Part shown: positions 1 to 9,310 of the stretch, one piece after another
Position numbering within the stretch: the stretch's first letter is position 1
Layout: each line of letters opens with the position of its first letter
From: Marinicella rhabdoformis
GTDB lineage: Bacteria; Pseudomonadota; Gammaproteobacteria; Xanthomonadales; Marinicellaceae
DNA: 64,000 nt
Direction of reading: 5' to 3'
NCBI RefSeq assembly: GCF_009671245.1
Contig: NZ_VTFS01000001.1
Location: forward strand, 903,914-967,913
Translations under genes and position numbers: made by a program
Notes under the pieces: model-generated
Told to the model about the DNA's origin: nothing
Database searches by the model: none
The model's input: the letters and a program-made list of their open reading frames with translations, nothing else

Positions 1-2
1 TT

Positions 3-1622
3 GATACAGAATTACCGGGCATGAAGTATGCCGTGATTGCCAGACCGCCTGTGGTTTACGGCAAGGTCAAATCCTTTGATGACAGCGAAACCTTAAAAGT
101 ACCGGGTGTCATCAAAACCGTTGAGCTTCCGGCTTTGACGCCACCTGTGATGTTCAAAATGCTGGGCGGTGTGGCCGTGATTGCCGAAAATACTTGGGCC
201 GCTCTTCAAGGCCGCGACAAACTGAAAATCGAATGGGATCATGGTAAAAATGCCAACTACAACACCAAAGAACACGAAGCAGTTTTCATCAAAGCGCTCG
301 AAAACCCAACAGAAACACCACGTGTCCGTGGTGATTTCGATGCCGCCAAAAAAGCGGCCAAACAAACCATCAAAGCGGCATACCATGTCGCTGGTTTGGC
401 ACACGCCACCATGGAGCCGCCGGCTGCAACGGCACAAATTGATGGAGACATTGTCAACGTTTGGGCCTGCACCCAAACACCACAAGGCGCCCAAACCAAT
501 GTCATGGGCACTTTGGCCATAGCCAAAGAAAACATTGCCAACATCAAAATCAACGTCACATTGCTGGGTGGCGGTTTTGGACGAAAATCCAAACCTGACT
601 ATGTCGCAGAAGCTGCGTTTTTAGCCAAAGAAAGTGGGCTGCCCATCAAGGTTCAATGGACGCGAGAAGACGAAATCAAACACGGATATTACCATTCACC
701 GAGTTATCAAGAACTTGAAGCCAGTTTAGACGAAAACAACAATGTAACAGGCTGGTCACACGCCATGGTTAACCACCCCATCATGTCAACCTTCAACCCA
801 ATGGCAAAAGCCGCTGGTATGGTAGATTTGGGCTTGGGTGATGTGATGTATGACATCCCCAACATCAAGATTGCACTGGGAGAAACAGAAACCTTCATGC
901 GCATCGGTTGGGTACGTTCGGTCACCAACATCAACAATGTTTTTGCCGCTTCATCATTTGCTGATGAATTGGCAGTCGCCAGTAAAGTTAATCCCAAAGA
1001 TTACTTACTCCAATTGATTGGCAAAGACCAGCATGTAGACTTCAGCAAAGACAATTACAAGTACACAAACTACGGTGAAAGCATTACTGACTACCCCGCT
1101 GACACGTCGCGTTTAAAACATGTGATTAATTTAGTGGCCGAAAAATCAGGCTGGGATAAAAAGTCTAAAAATGGAGGCTTACCCAAAGGCCATGGTATTG
1201 GCATAGCGGCTCACCGCAGCTTTTTAAGTTATGTGGCGATTGTGGTTCATGTTTCAACTGATGGTAATAAAGTCAAGATTGAAGACATTCACATGGCCGC
1301 AGACATCGGTAAAGTGGTCAATCCTGATCGCGTGCGCTCACAATTAGAAGGCGCTGCCATGTTTGGTGCCAGCATCGCTTTTTACGGAGAAATCACAGCC
1401 AAAGATGGTATTGTTGAACAAAATAACTTCAATGATTATCAGCTGGTTCGTATGAATCAGATTCCCACCATTCATACACATTTGGTGGCGAGTGAAGAAA
1501 AACCGACTGGTGTGGGTGAACCAGGTGTACCACCTTTTGCTCCTGCATTGTGCAATGCCATTTACAATGCCACGGGGAATCGTAACAGGCGCTTACCGAT
1601 GAAGCATTTGAGCTTGGTATAG
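3..1622 (+). CDS. Xanthine dehydrogenase-family molybdopterin-binding subunit (3' part, runs off the left edge)
   Basis: This is the C-terminal part of a molybdenum hydroxylase large subunit of the isoquinoline 1-oxidoreductase beta / aldehyde oxidase type, which hydroxylates aromatic or aldehyde substrates at a Mo-pterin centre. The frame is open to the first base of the window, and residues before the first ATG (position 21) fit the family, so that ATG is internal. Seen: a Gly-rich GGGFGRKSKPD loop about 185 residues after that ATG, and near the C terminus GVGEPGVPPFAPAL, whose Glu is the conserved catalytic base in this family. About 540 residues remain of a usual length above 700. The small [2Fe-2S] subunit gene would be expected upstream, outside the window. 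The substrate cannot be told from sequence. Confidence 0.9.
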   Translation, partial: DTELPGMKYAVIARPPVVYGKVKSFDDSETLKVPGVIKTVELPALTPPVMFKMLGGVAVIAENTWAALQGRDKLKIEWDHGKNANYNTKEHEAVFIKALENPTETPRVRGDFDAAKKAAKQTIKAAYHVAGLAHATMEPPAATAQIDGDIVNVWACTQTPQGAQTNVMGTLAIAKENIANIKINVTLLGGGFGRKSKPDYVAEAAFLAKESGLPIKVQWTREDEIKHGYYHSPSYQELEASLDENNNVTGWSHAMVNHPIMSTFNPMAKAAGMVDLGLGDVMYDIPNIKIALGETETFMRIGWVRSVTNINNVFAASSFADELAVASKVNPKDYLLQLIGKDQHVDFSKDNYKYTNYGESITDYPADTSRLKHVINLVAEKSGWDKKSKNGGLPKGHGIGIAAHRSFLSYVAIVVHVSTDGNKVKIEDIHMAADIGKVVNPDRVRSQLEGAAMFGASIAFYGEITAKDGIVEQNNFNDYQLVRMNQIPTIHTHLVASEEKPTGVGEPGVPPFAPALCNAIYNATGNRNRRLPMKHLSLV

Positions 1623-1645
1623 CTGCGAGGTTTAACAGTTTGTGA

Positions 1646-1704
1646 GGGTCAATAACGTCTGATAAAAAAGGATTTTTGACCCTTCAATTCAGTTAGGAAT
1701 TGAA
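1646..1704. terminator. Possible bidirectional terminator between convergent genes
   Basis: Two inverted repeats lie between the convergent stops of the hydroxylase gene and truB. One has 7-bp arms, GGGTCAA at 1646-1652 and TTGACCC at 1676-1682. The other is a perfect 8-bp stem, TTCAATTC at 1683-1690 and GAATTGAA at 1697-1704, with a 6-nt loop. Neither has a clean U-tract on either strand, so the assignment rests mainly on position. Confidence 0.3.
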
Positions 1705-1707
1705 AGA

Positions 1708-2625
1708 TTAAAGGCCTTGATAAGATTTTAAAAAAAGCTTTTTAACTTTCAAAATGCCATTGGCATGCAAATCACCCATGCCCAAGAAACGATCATTTTG
1801 ATCATACAGTCGGTACATATCAGTCTGACCTTCACATTCAATGGTTTTTCCATGAATCAGGTCTTGTGTTTGTGCGGCGGACAATGATTGTTTGGGGTAT
1901 TCAACCAATGCACCATCCATTGGAATGAGGTGGTCCGACAAATTTTCTGAATCAGATAATGCATCTAAAGTCATCATGTCCTCACCACTGAATATACCAG
2001 TTGCCGTTCTATGCAAAGCCGACATATGAGCAACCGTACCACACGCCTTGGCAAAATCTTCTAGCAAAGTGCGAATGTAAGTGCCTTTAGAAACTTTAAT
2101 CTCAAAATCAATATGTGTGGCTGTATTTTCTAATAATTTGAACTGGTAAATGGTGGCTTTTCTTGGTGGCCTTTCAACAACCTTACCTTCTCTGGCCAAT
2201 TCATATAATCGACGGCCATTGTGATGTAAAGCTGAATACATGGGTGGCACTTGTTGAATATCACCTGTCAGAGATTCACATGCTGACAACACTTCTTCGT
2301 CACTCAGCTGTGTTATACCCGCAGTTTCTATCACTTCACCCGTTGCATCACCAGTGTCTGTTTGACTGCCTAAGACACAACGTGCGACGTATGTTTTGTC
2401 TGAATTTATCAACAAATGTGCGACTTTTGTCGCATCACCAAAACAACATGGCAACAAACCAGTCGCCATCGGATCTAGGTTGCCGGTGTGGCCTGCTTTT
2501 TTCGCTTTGAATAAGTGACGTACTTTTTGTAAGGCCAAATTAGAAGAAATGCCTGTGGGTTTGTTCAACAGAACGATGCCATGCAAATCTGGGTAATTTT
2601 TCTTAGCCGAGCGTTTTTGAGCCAT
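1708..2625 (-). CDS. truB: tRNA pseudouridine(55) synthase TruB
   Basis: TruB converts U55 of the T-loop of most tRNAs to pseudouridine in the cytoplasm. At 305 residues it has the usual family length. The N-terminal region carries LLNKPTGISSN and then GHTGNLDPMATGLLP around residues 46-60; the Asp in this motif is the catalytic nucleophile of the family. KGTYIRTL in the middle is the second conserved block. It is the last gene of the rimP-nusA-infB-rbfA-truB operon, with a 12-bp gap after rbfA. In many gammaproteobacteria rpsO and pnp follow; here the next gene downstream is convergent and unrelated, so the operon ends early. Confidence 0.96.
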   Translation of the reverse strand: MAQKRSAKKNYPDLHGIVLLNKPTGISSNLALQKVRHLFKAKKAGHTGNLDPMATGLLPCCFGDATKVAHLLINSDKTYVARCVLGSQTDTGDATGEVIETAGITQLSDEEVLSACESLTGDIQQVPPMYSALHHNGRRLYELAREGKVVERPPRKATIYQFKLLENTATHIDFEIKVSKGTYIRTLLEDFAKACGTVAHMSALHRTATGIFSGEDMMTLDALSDSENLSDHLIPMDGALVEYPKQSLSAAQTQDLIHGKTIECEGQTDMYRLYDQNDRFLGMGDLHANGILKVKKLFLKSYQGL

Positions 2626-2637
2626 ATGGCGATTGAA

Positions 2638-3015
2638 CTATTCTTCGTCGTCAGGGAGGTTGGGGTCGGTAGCACGTGCTTTTTGAATCAAATATTCAAG
2701 TTTTTGTCCATATTCCAATGAAGCATCATACTTGAATCGCAATTCAGGCACTTTTCGCATGTTCATTTCTTGTGACATCACTTTTCTCAAAGCCTTGGCG
2801 TTCAAACGCAAAGTTTGTAACGCCAATTTTTCTTGACTGGGGTCCAAAGTATTTATGAATATCGTTGCCACAGATAAGTCGCGCGTCACTTCAACGTCTG
2901 AAATGGTTATGAAAGAAGTGTCTTCATCAGGTAAGTTTTGATGAATGGCAGTCGCCATGGTGCGACGCATTTGCGCCGCAACCCTGTCACTTCTTTTAAA
3001 GTCTCTGAATCCCAT
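2638..3015 (-). CDS. rbfA: 30S ribosome-binding factor RbfA
   Basis: RbfA binds the 30S subunit during late maturation of the 16S rRNA 5' end and is needed for cold adaptation in relatives. The 125-residue product has the KH-like fold signature: R-D-F-K-R near the start, then a block with ITISDVEVTRDLSVATIF (about residues 36-53) and VPELRFKYDASLEYG near residues 88-102. The C terminus is acidic. It sits between infB (9-bp gap) and truB (12-bp gap), the usual operon position, so it is almost certainly cotranscribed with them. Confidence 0.95.
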   Translation of the reverse strand: MGFRDFKRSDRVAAQMRRTMATAIHQNLPDEDTSFITISDVEVTRDLSVATIFINTLDPSQEKLALQTLRLNAKALRKVMSQEMNMRKVPELRFKYDASLEYGQKLEYLIQKARATDPNLPDDEE

Positions 3016-3024
3016 ATGCTGATT

Positions 3025-5757
3025 TTAGTCCAGTGTTCTTTGTACTTCAATACGCTCGAAACATTCTATTTGGTCACCCGGTTGAACATCTTTGTATTGT
3101 TTAACGCCAATACCACACTCGGTACCAGATTTAACTTCAGCCACATCGTCTTTGTGACGGCGTAATGACTCTAACTCACCTTCGAAGATTACCACATTAT
3201 CACGCAATACACGGATTGGGTTGTCTTGTTTGACCACACCTTCGGAAACCAAGCAGCCCGCAATGGTACCAAATTTCGAAGAGCGGAACACGTCACGAAC
3301 TTCAGCTGTGCCCAAAATATTTTCTTTGGTTTCAGTACCCAAAACACCCGTCACAGAGGCTTTGACTTGGTCAATTGCTTCATAAATGATACTGAAATAA
3401 TGAAGATCCAAATCACTTTCCCTGATGATTTCTCTGGCGGTTTTATCAGCACGTACATTGAAACCAATGATTATCGCATTAGATGCCGCTGCCAACTGCG
3501 CATCAGCATTTGTGATGCCACCTACGCCAGCTGAAACCACACGAACATTAACGTCATCATTAGAGATATCTTGTAATGATTCTTTCAACGCTTCAACCGA
3601 ACCCTGTACGTCAGCTTTAACCAATAAGTTAACTTCAAGTTTCGCTTCTTTGCCCATTTGTGACATTAAGTTTTCTAACTTAGCCGCTTGTTGGCGCTTC
3701 AATCGTTCTTCACGAACACGTTCACGATTTTCTTGTGCCGCTTCACGCGCTTGTTTCTTGTCTTTAACGACTAAAAACTCATCACCTGCGATGGGTACGC
3801 CTGATAAACCAAGCACCACTGCGGGAATTGAAGGGCCCGCTGAGGCAATGTCTTTACCGTTCTCATCAATTAATGACCTGATGCGACCAAATTGCTCACC
3901 ACAAAGAATCATGTCACCTTTCTTCAGGGTGCCGCCTTTAACGAGAACAGTAGCAACTGGACCACGACCTTTGTCTAATGATGACTCAACCACAATACCA
4001 GACGCAGATGTGTCATCAACGGCTTTAAGTTCCATGACTTCGGCTTGTAAAGAAATCGCATCCAATAAGTCATCGATACCTTGACCAGTTTTTGCCGATA
4101 CTTCAATAAACTGTACATCGCCACCCCAATCTTCAGGGACCACTTCAAGTCCAGCCAAATCTTGTTTAACACGATCTACGTTTGCTTCTTCTAAATCGAT
4201 TTTATTGACAGCGACGATCATAGGAACACCAGCTGCTCGAGCGTGCTCAACACCCTCTTTAGTCTGCGGCATAACACCATCATTGGCAGCGACAACCAAA
4301 ATCACAATATCTGTTACTTGAGCACCACGGGCACGCATGGCAGTAAATGCCGCATGGCCTGGTGTATCAATGAATGAGATCACACCTTTATCAGTCGTAA
4401 CATGGTACGCACCAATGTGCTGCGTAATACCACCGGCTTCTTTATCAGTTACTTTTGTTTCACGGATGTAATCAAGCAGTGACGTCTTACCATGATCAAC
4501 ATGACCCATAACTGTGACAACAGGTGGTCTGACAGTCGCATTTTCATCATCTACTGTTTTACTGGCTTCTTCTTTTAATAACTCAGCCTTGGTTTGCTCA
4601 TTCGCAGGTGACGCATTATGACCCAACTCTTCTGTAACCAAAATTGCTGTTTCTTGATCCAAAGGTTGATTAATCGTTACCATCATCCCCATTGTCATCA
4701 ACTCTTTGATGATTTCTGACGATTTAATTTTTAAGCTTGAAGCCAATTCACCCACAGTAATGTGCGAAGGCACCTCAATGGTTTGTACCGCAATAGCAGT
4801 TGGCTTTTGGAAGCCATGCTCTGTTGGCTTGTTGCTGATGTGTTGTGGACGCTGTTGCTTTCCACGACCACGGGGGCCTTTCACATGCAACTGTTTTCTT
4901 CCACCACCGGGTGGTTTGTTAGGTCCAAAGTTGCGGTTCGGCGCACCTTTTTTGTTACCTGTATTGGCATTCGCATTAGCCGGAGTGTTTGGATTGCGGC
5001 TGGTATTAGTCCCACCACCACCTTGAGCTTTCTTCTTGCGATTGGCACGATCAGCAATGGCTTTTTGAACCTGTTTTTCCACCATGTCATCGTGTTTTTT
5101 CTTGCGCTCAGCCTCTAACCTTTCTGCTTCGCTCACCTTATCTTCTTCTGGAGTCGCTTCTTCTGCTGGTTTGGCTTCAACAGCATCATCTGACTCAGAA
5201 TCTTCTGGGGTTTGCTTGGCCGCATTTTCAGCATCTAGTTTGGCTTGAGCTGCTGCTTCGGCCGCTTCTTTTGCTTCACGTGCTGCCACATCTTTTTCAG
5301 CCTGCGCTCTGATTTCAGCTTCAATTTTGTCTTGTGCTGCCTGCTTTTCCTGAGCTTCAACTGCTAATTGGTCCTTACGTGCTTCCAATGCTTTCTGCGC
5401 TTCTAAACGCTCTTTTTCAATTTCAGCCATCTCAGAAGCTGAAGGGCCGGAAGACAATTTTTTCTTCTTAACTTCAATGTTAATTTTTTTTGTCTTCGAC
5501 ACACCCGAATTGGTGCTTGAAACTTTCAATACCTCTTTAGATTTGCGCTTCAAAACCACCTTTTTTCGAGGTGACAAGCTCTTCTTTTCTTTACCATGTG
5601 AGCCGCGTAAAAAGTCTAACAACTTCATCTTATCATCATTGCTGATGGTGTCTGTTTCAGACTGGGCGGCAATTCCCGCGCTGGTTAATTGACCCAATAA
5701 TTTCTCGGTCTCTATGCCCAGTGCTTCGGCTAAATGTTTTACTGTTTCATTAGACAT
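3025..5757 (-). CDS. infB: Translation initiation factor IF-2
   Basis: IF-2 is the GTPase that brings initiator tRNA to the 30S subunit and promotes 50S joining. The 910-residue protein shows the expected order: an N-terminal IF2_N domain, a long charged Ala/Lys/Glu-rich linker (about residues 50-300) containing a Gly/Asn/Arg-rich stretch, a second IF2_N domain, then the G domain with [12 protein letters not shown] (G1), DTPGHAAFT (G3) and NKID (G4). Domains II to IV follow, with [13 protein letters not shown] in domain III and initiator-tRNA-binding C2 at the end. It is 20 bp downstream of nusA. The initiator tRNA it uses is encoded just upstream of the operon. Confidence 0.98.
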   Translation of the reverse strand: MSNETVKHLAEALGIETEKLLGQLTSAGIAAQSETDTISNDDKMKLLDFLRGSHGKEKKSLSPRKKVVLKRKSKEVLKVSSTNSGVSKTKKINIEVKKKKLSSGPSASEMAEIEKERLEAQKALEARKDQLAVEAQEKQAAQDKIEAEIRAQAEKDVAAREAKEAAEAAAQAKLDAENAAKQTPEDSESDDAVEAKPAEEATPEEDKVSEAERLEAERKKKHDDMVEKQVQKAIADRANRKKKAQGGGGTNTSRNPNTPANANANTGNKKGAPNRNFGPNKPPGGGRKQLHVKGPRGRGKQQRPQHISNKPTEHGFQKPTAIAVQTIEVPSHITVGELASSLKIKSSEIIKELMTMGMMVTINQPLDQETAILVTEELGHNASPANEQTKAELLKEEASKTVDDENATVRPPVVTVMGHVDHGKTSLLDYIRETKVTDKEAGGITQHIGAYHVTTDKGVISFIDTPGHAAFTAMRARGAQVTDIVILVVAANDGVMPQTKEGVEHARAAGVPMIVAVNKIDLEEANVDRVKQDLAGLEVVPEDWGGDVQFIEVSAKTGQGIDDLLDAISLQAEVMELKAVDDTSASGIVVESSLDKGRGPVATVLVKGGTLKKGDMILCGEQFGRIRSLIDENGKDIASAGPSIPAVVLGLSGVPIAGDEFLVVKDKKQAREAAQENRERVREERLKRQQAAKLENLMSQMGKEAKLEVNLLVKADVQGSVEALKESLQDISNDDVNVRVVSAGVGGITNADAQLAAASNAIIIGFNVRADKTAREIIRESDLDLHYFSIIYEAIDQVKASVTGVLGTETKENILGTAEVRDVFRSSKFGTIAGCLVSEGVVKQDNPIRVLRDNVVIFEGELESLRRHKDDVAEVKSGTECGIGVKQYKDVQPGDQIECFERIEVQRTLD

Positions 5758-5777
5758 TGTTTGTCCTCCCGTACTGT

Positions 5778-7259
5778 TTATTCAAACCAGTGTTGTCTGG
5801 CTTCCATAATCAAATCAGATGCTGCTTGCTCTTCAATTTCAACCAAAGCCATCAATTCGTCTGTGGCTAATTCAGCCAAATCATCTCGTGTTCGGATGCC
5901 TTGGTCTGCCAATTGAAATGCCAATGTGTCATTCATCAATTCTAAATTGAGCATGTCTTCATCTGGCTTCTTACTTTCTAACTTTTCTTCTTTGGCTATC
6001 ATTTGAGTTAACAAAGCATCGCGTGCCCTCTGTCTCAACTCCTCAACCAAATCTTCATCAAAACCATCAATGTTCAATAATTCAGACTCTTCAACATAGG
6101 CAATTTCTTCAATGGTCGAAAACCCTTCTTGGACCAACAAAACTGCCAAATCTTCATCAACATCGAGTTTTTCTTCGTAGTCACGAACAAAACCCATGGC
6201 TTCTTCTTCACTTTTCTCTTCCGCTTGCTCTTTAGTTAATACGTTGATATTCCAACCGGTTAACTCACTGGCTAAGCGTACATTTTGACCACCACGGCCA
6301 ATCGCTTGTGACAATTGAGACTCACTCACTGCCACATCTATGGTATTCTTCTCTTCATCAACAACAATTGACTCTATTTCTGCAGGTGCCATGGCATTGA
6401 TGATAAATTGCGCTGTATTTTCATCCCATAATACGATGTCAATTCTTTCATTACCCAATTCGTTGCCCACAGAAGTCACACGTGAACCACGCATTCCTAC
6501 ACAAGCACCAATTGGATCTAATTTTTTGTCATGAGAGAAAACGGCAATCTTAGCCCTATGCCCTGGATCACGAGCCGCACCTTTTAACTCAAGAAAACCT
6601 TGCGAAATTTCAGGCACTTCCATTTTAAATAATTCAATCATGAATTCTGGACTGCGACGTGACAGCGTCAAAATGGGGCCACGGTTGAATTTATTCACCT
6701 CAACCAACAATCCTTTCAATCGATCACCACGCTTCACTTTTTCACGAGGTATACCGTATTCTCTTGGAACGATGGCTTCATTTCCACCACCCACATCTAA
6801 GAAAATATGGCCACGTTCAAAACGCTTCACAATACCTGACAGCACTTCACCAATGCGGTCTTCAAACTGTTCAACCACTTGCTCACGTTCTGCTTCACGT
6901 ACCTTCTGCAAAATAACCTGCTTTGCAGTTTGTGCTGCAATGCGTCCAAATTCAACTGAATCCATGGCTTCTTCAAGCACGTCACCTAAAACGACTTCTG
7001 GATTGGTTTTTTGAGCGTCTTCTAAAATAATTTGACGGTCTTCGGATTCAAACTCTTCATCAGTCACAATCGTCCAGCGTCTGTAACTGTCGTATTCACC
7101 CGTGGTGCGATCAATATCCACACGTACGTCCATGTCTTTCATGTGTTTTTTGCGTGTAGCTGAAGCCAGCGCCAACTCAATGGCTTCAAAAATAACCTCT
7201 GAATCTACGCCTTTTTCATTAGATAAGGCTTCGGCCACATATAATATTTCTCTGCTCAT
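5778..7259 (-). CDS. nusA: Transcription termination/antitermination factor NusA
   Basis: NusA binds RNA polymerase and nascent RNA, modulating pausing, intrinsic termination and antitermination. The 493-residue protein has the N-terminal polymerase-binding domain, an S1 domain (about residues 130-200), two KH domains (VGMRGSRV and [12 protein letters not shown]) and two C-terminal helix-hairpin-helix acidic repeats, the form common in gammaproteobacteria. Its ATG overlaps the rimP stop (ATGA), indicating translational coupling. It lies between rimP and infB as in most bacteria. Confidence 0.97.
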   Translation of the reverse strand: MSREILYVAEALSNEKGVDSEVIFEAIELALASATRKKHMKDMDVRVDIDRTTGEYDSYRRWTIVTDEEFESEDRQIILEDAQKTNPEVVLGDVLEEAMDSVEFGRIAAQTAKQVILQKVREAEREQVVEQFEDRIGEVLSGIVKRFERGHIFLDVGGGNEAIVPREYGIPREKVKRGDRLKGLLVEVNKFNRGPILTLSRRSPEFMIELFKMEVPEISQGFLELKGAARDPGHRAKIAVFSHDKKLDPIGACVGMRGSRVTSVGNELGNERIDIVLWDENTAQFIINAMAPAEIESIVVDEEKNTIDVAVSESQLSQAIGRGGQNVRLASELTGWNINVLTKEQAEEKSEEEAMGFVRDYEEKLDVDEDLAVLLVQEGFSTIEEIAYVEESELLNIDGFDEDLVEELRQRARDALLTQMIAKEEKLESKKPDEDMLNLELMNDTLAFQLADQGIRTRDDLAELATDELMALVEIEEQAASDLIMEARQHWFE

Positions 7260-7720
7260 TTTTTCACTCCATCAAATACAGGCTTCAATCTGGCCTTCAT
7301 GACGTTATCAAATTCGAATTGGTAATCTTTTTGTTCGTTGCTTACTGTAATCAGCTCACCATCTACCGCTGTGATGTTACCTTTGATGTTACGCGCACCA
7401 TCAACCGCTTGTGCCAGTTTTACTTGGACTGGTTGACCCATATAGTCAGCAATTTGTTTGGCTGAAAATAAAACACGATCCATGCCCGGTGATGAAACCT
7501 CTAAAATGTAGGCACTGCTGATGGGGTCTTCAACTTCTAATACCCCTGAAATTTCCCTGCTGCACTTGGCACAATCATTGACGCCAACACCGTTTTCTGC
7601 ATCAATAAATACACGCAACATGGCGCCATTTTTTTGAGGCAGGTATTCTAAGCCCCAAAAGGCAAAACCCAAATCTTCAACAATGGGTGCAATCAATTGT
7701 GACAACAGTTTTTCTTTCAT
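7256..7720 (-). CDS. rimP: Ribosome maturation factor RimP
   Basis: RimP assists assembly of the 30S subunit. The 154-residue product has the two-domain form: an alpha/beta N-terminal domain with the YLPQKNGAMLRVFID and LEVEDPISSAYILEVSSPGMDR blocks, the latter being the family signature, and an SH3-like C-terminal domain. It is the first gene of the operon. A clear Shine-Dalgarno sequence is not visible directly before the ATG. The leader from the predicted promoter is about 58 nt and can fold into small hairpins. Confidence 0.95.
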   Translation of the reverse strand: MKEKLLSQLIAPIVEDLGFAFWGLEYLPQKNGAMLRVFIDAENGVGVNDCAKCSREISGVLEVEDPISSAYILEVSSPGMDRVLFSAKQIADYMGQPVQVKLAQAVDGARNIKGNITAVDGELITVSNEQKDYQFEFDNVMKARLKPVFDGVKK

Positions 7721-7784
7721 AAATATACAGTGTTTTGCTTTTTATTTGAGCGCTCCGAGCCAATCAAGCTCCGCAAGGCTGTGA

Positions 7785-7813
7785 ATTATCGAATGCTCAA
7801 AATTCAGCAACAA
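7785..7813 (-). promoter_or_regulatory. Predicted sigma70 promoter of the rimP-nusA-infB operon
   Basis: On the minus strand TTGTTG (-35, 7808-7813) is followed after 17 bp by GATAAT (-10, 7785-7790). The predicted start point is near 7778, about 58 nt before the rimP ATG. The -35 overlaps the A-tract that serves as the U-run of the tRNA terminator, so the tRNA unit ends exactly where the operon promoter begins. Confidence 0.5.
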
Positions 7814-7836
7814 AAAAGGCTCCCAAAGGAGCCTCA
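7811..7836 (-). terminator. Intrinsic terminator of the tRNA-fMet gene
   Basis: A perfect 7-bp stem, AGGCTCC at 7817-7823 and GGAGCCT at 7828-7834, with a 4-nt loop. On the minus strand it is followed by a run of six T. It lies 17 bp past the encoded CCA end of the tRNA, so the tRNA is a separate unit from rimP. Confidence 0.85.
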
Positions 7837-7852
7837 TTATCTTTCAATAAAT

Positions 7853-7929
<77 letters not shown>

Positions 7930-7944
7930 TCATCAAGACGGCAT

Positions 7945-7972
7945 ATGTTACTACATTTTTTTTGAAATGCAA
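7945..7972 (-). promoter_or_regulatory. Predicted promoter of the tRNA-fMet gene
   Basis: On the minus strand TTGCAT (7967-7972) and TAACAT (7945-7950) are separated by 16 bp, with 15 bp from the -10 to the first tRNA base. It lies in the short gap after the antiporter stop codon. Confidence 0.5.
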
Positions 7973-7980
7973 CCTCCATT

Positions 7981-9213
7981 TCATTGTTTTGCTAATTTAG
8001 CCAATTTACCCACAGTCATGCCTTGCACCAAAATACTAAATAGCACAACTGAATAGGTTAAAGCCAACAAAGGACCTTTTTCCGGCACATCAGGAAGCGA
8101 CAACACCAAAGCAACCGAGATCCCGCCCCTTAAACCACCCCAAGTCAAAATCTTAATGGCATGTGGAGAGAAACTTCTTCTCAGCTTGAGCAAACTGACC
8201 GGCAAACCCACTGAAATCCATCGAGCCACCACCACGGCTGGAATAATTACCAATGCCGCATAAAAATAATCTGGCATAAAATCTATCAACAACAATTCCA
8301 ATCCAATCAACAAAAACAGGACCGAATTCAGTATTTCATCCAACAATTCCCAAAAATTATCCAGCCTGACTCGAGTGGTATCACTCATGGCCAATTGCCT
8401 GCCTTGGTTGCCTATCATCAAGCCAGCAACAACAATCGCTATAGGGCCCGACAAATGAAACACTCCCGCCAAAGCATAACCACCTGTCACTATGGCCAGT
8501 GTAATCAAAATTTCAACCTGGTAATTATCTATAGATTTGAGCGCCCAATAACCCAACAAACCCAAAATAAAACCAAACACACCGCCACCAATTGCTTCAT
8601 GAATAAACAACAAACTGATGTGACTGAAACTGGCTTCAAACTGACCTGTTGCAATGCCTAATACTGCAATGAACAACACCACTGCGACGCCGTCATTAAA
8701 TAACGACTCACCGGTAATCTTTACCTCGATTGACTTAGGTGCACCTACCTTCTTTAATATCCCCATGACGGCAATAGGATCCGTTGGTGAAATCAACACA
8801 CCAAACACAAGACAGTAGATATATGAAACATTTATACCAAACCAAGCCAGTATGTAATAAGTGGCAACACTGACCAACAGTGCAGAGGTGATTACACCAA
8901 TGGATGCCAAAATAGCAATGGTCTCCTTGTGCTCACTCAGGCGATTCAAATTGACATGCAATGCCCCCGCAAAAAGCAAGAAACTTAACATCCCATTCAT
9001 CACTGTTTCATCAAAATCTATTTCAGACAGATGATGCTCAACTGTTTCAGTACTGAACCAGCCAATTTGGTTCATTAAGATCAACAACAAAGACAAAACC
9101 AAACCAATCAACATGATACCTATACCAGTTGGCATGCCTATAAAACGGTGGTTAATATAGGCAAATACTGCCGTCAAAGATAACAGCGCTGCTATGATTT
9201 CAAATAAGGTCAT
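7981..9213 (-). CDS. CPA1-type Na+/H+ antiporter
   Basis: A 410-residue inner-membrane cation/proton antiporter of the NhaP/NHE class, which exchanges Na+ or K+ for protons. It has about twelve hydrophobic segments over its whole length. ISPTDPIAVMGILKK and GESLFNDGVAVVLF near residues 135-180 are the CPA1 ion-binding core, with the Asn-Asp pair of the second motif expected to bind the ion. GGLRGGISVAL near residue 358 is the conserved C-terminal transmembrane motif. There is no cytosolic regulatory domain. It lies downstream of the receptor gene but is separated from it by a terminator, so it should have its own promoter. Confidence 0.9.
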   Translation of the reverse strand: MTLFEIIAALLSLTAVFAYINHRFIGMPTGIGIMLIGLVLSLLLILMNQIGWFSTETVEHHLSEIDFDETVMNGMLSFLLFAGALHVNLNRLSEHKETIAILASIGVITSALLVSVATYYILAWFGINVSYIYCLVFGVLISPTDPIAVMGILKKVGAPKSIEVKITGESLFNDGVAVVLFIAVLGIATGQFEASFSHISLLFIHEAIGGGVFGFILGLLGYWALKSIDNYQVEILITLAIVTGGYALAGVFHLSGPIAIVVAGLMIGNQGRQLAMSDTTRVRLDNFWELLDEILNSVLFLLIGLELLLIDFMPDYFYAALVIIPAVVVARWISVGLPVSLLKLRRSFSPHAIKILTWGGLRGGISVALVLSLPDVPEKGPLLALTYSVVLFSILVQGMTVGKLAKLAKQ

Positions 9214-9251
9214 GGGGTCACAATGTGTGTAGAACTTGGATTATACCAAAG

Positions 9252-9283
9252 CAAAAAAAAAGCGGCTCATAAGAACCGCTTTT
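9252..9283 (-). terminator. Intrinsic terminator after the TonB-dependent receptor gene
   Basis: The stem AAAGCGG (9259-9265) pairs with CCGCTTT (9276-9282) around a 10-nt loop. On the minus strand it is followed by an uninterrupted T-run. It lies 28 bp after the receptor stop codon. Confidence 0.85.
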
Positions 9284-9310
9284 CCGACAATAAAGTCTGA
9301 ACTTCAAGGC

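Noticed and set aside
3425-4084. Plus-strand open frame of 219 codons inside infB
   Set aside because: It is antisense to the conserved G domain and C-terminal part of IF-2; low-complexity Ser/Thr/Asn-rich translation typical of a shadow frame.
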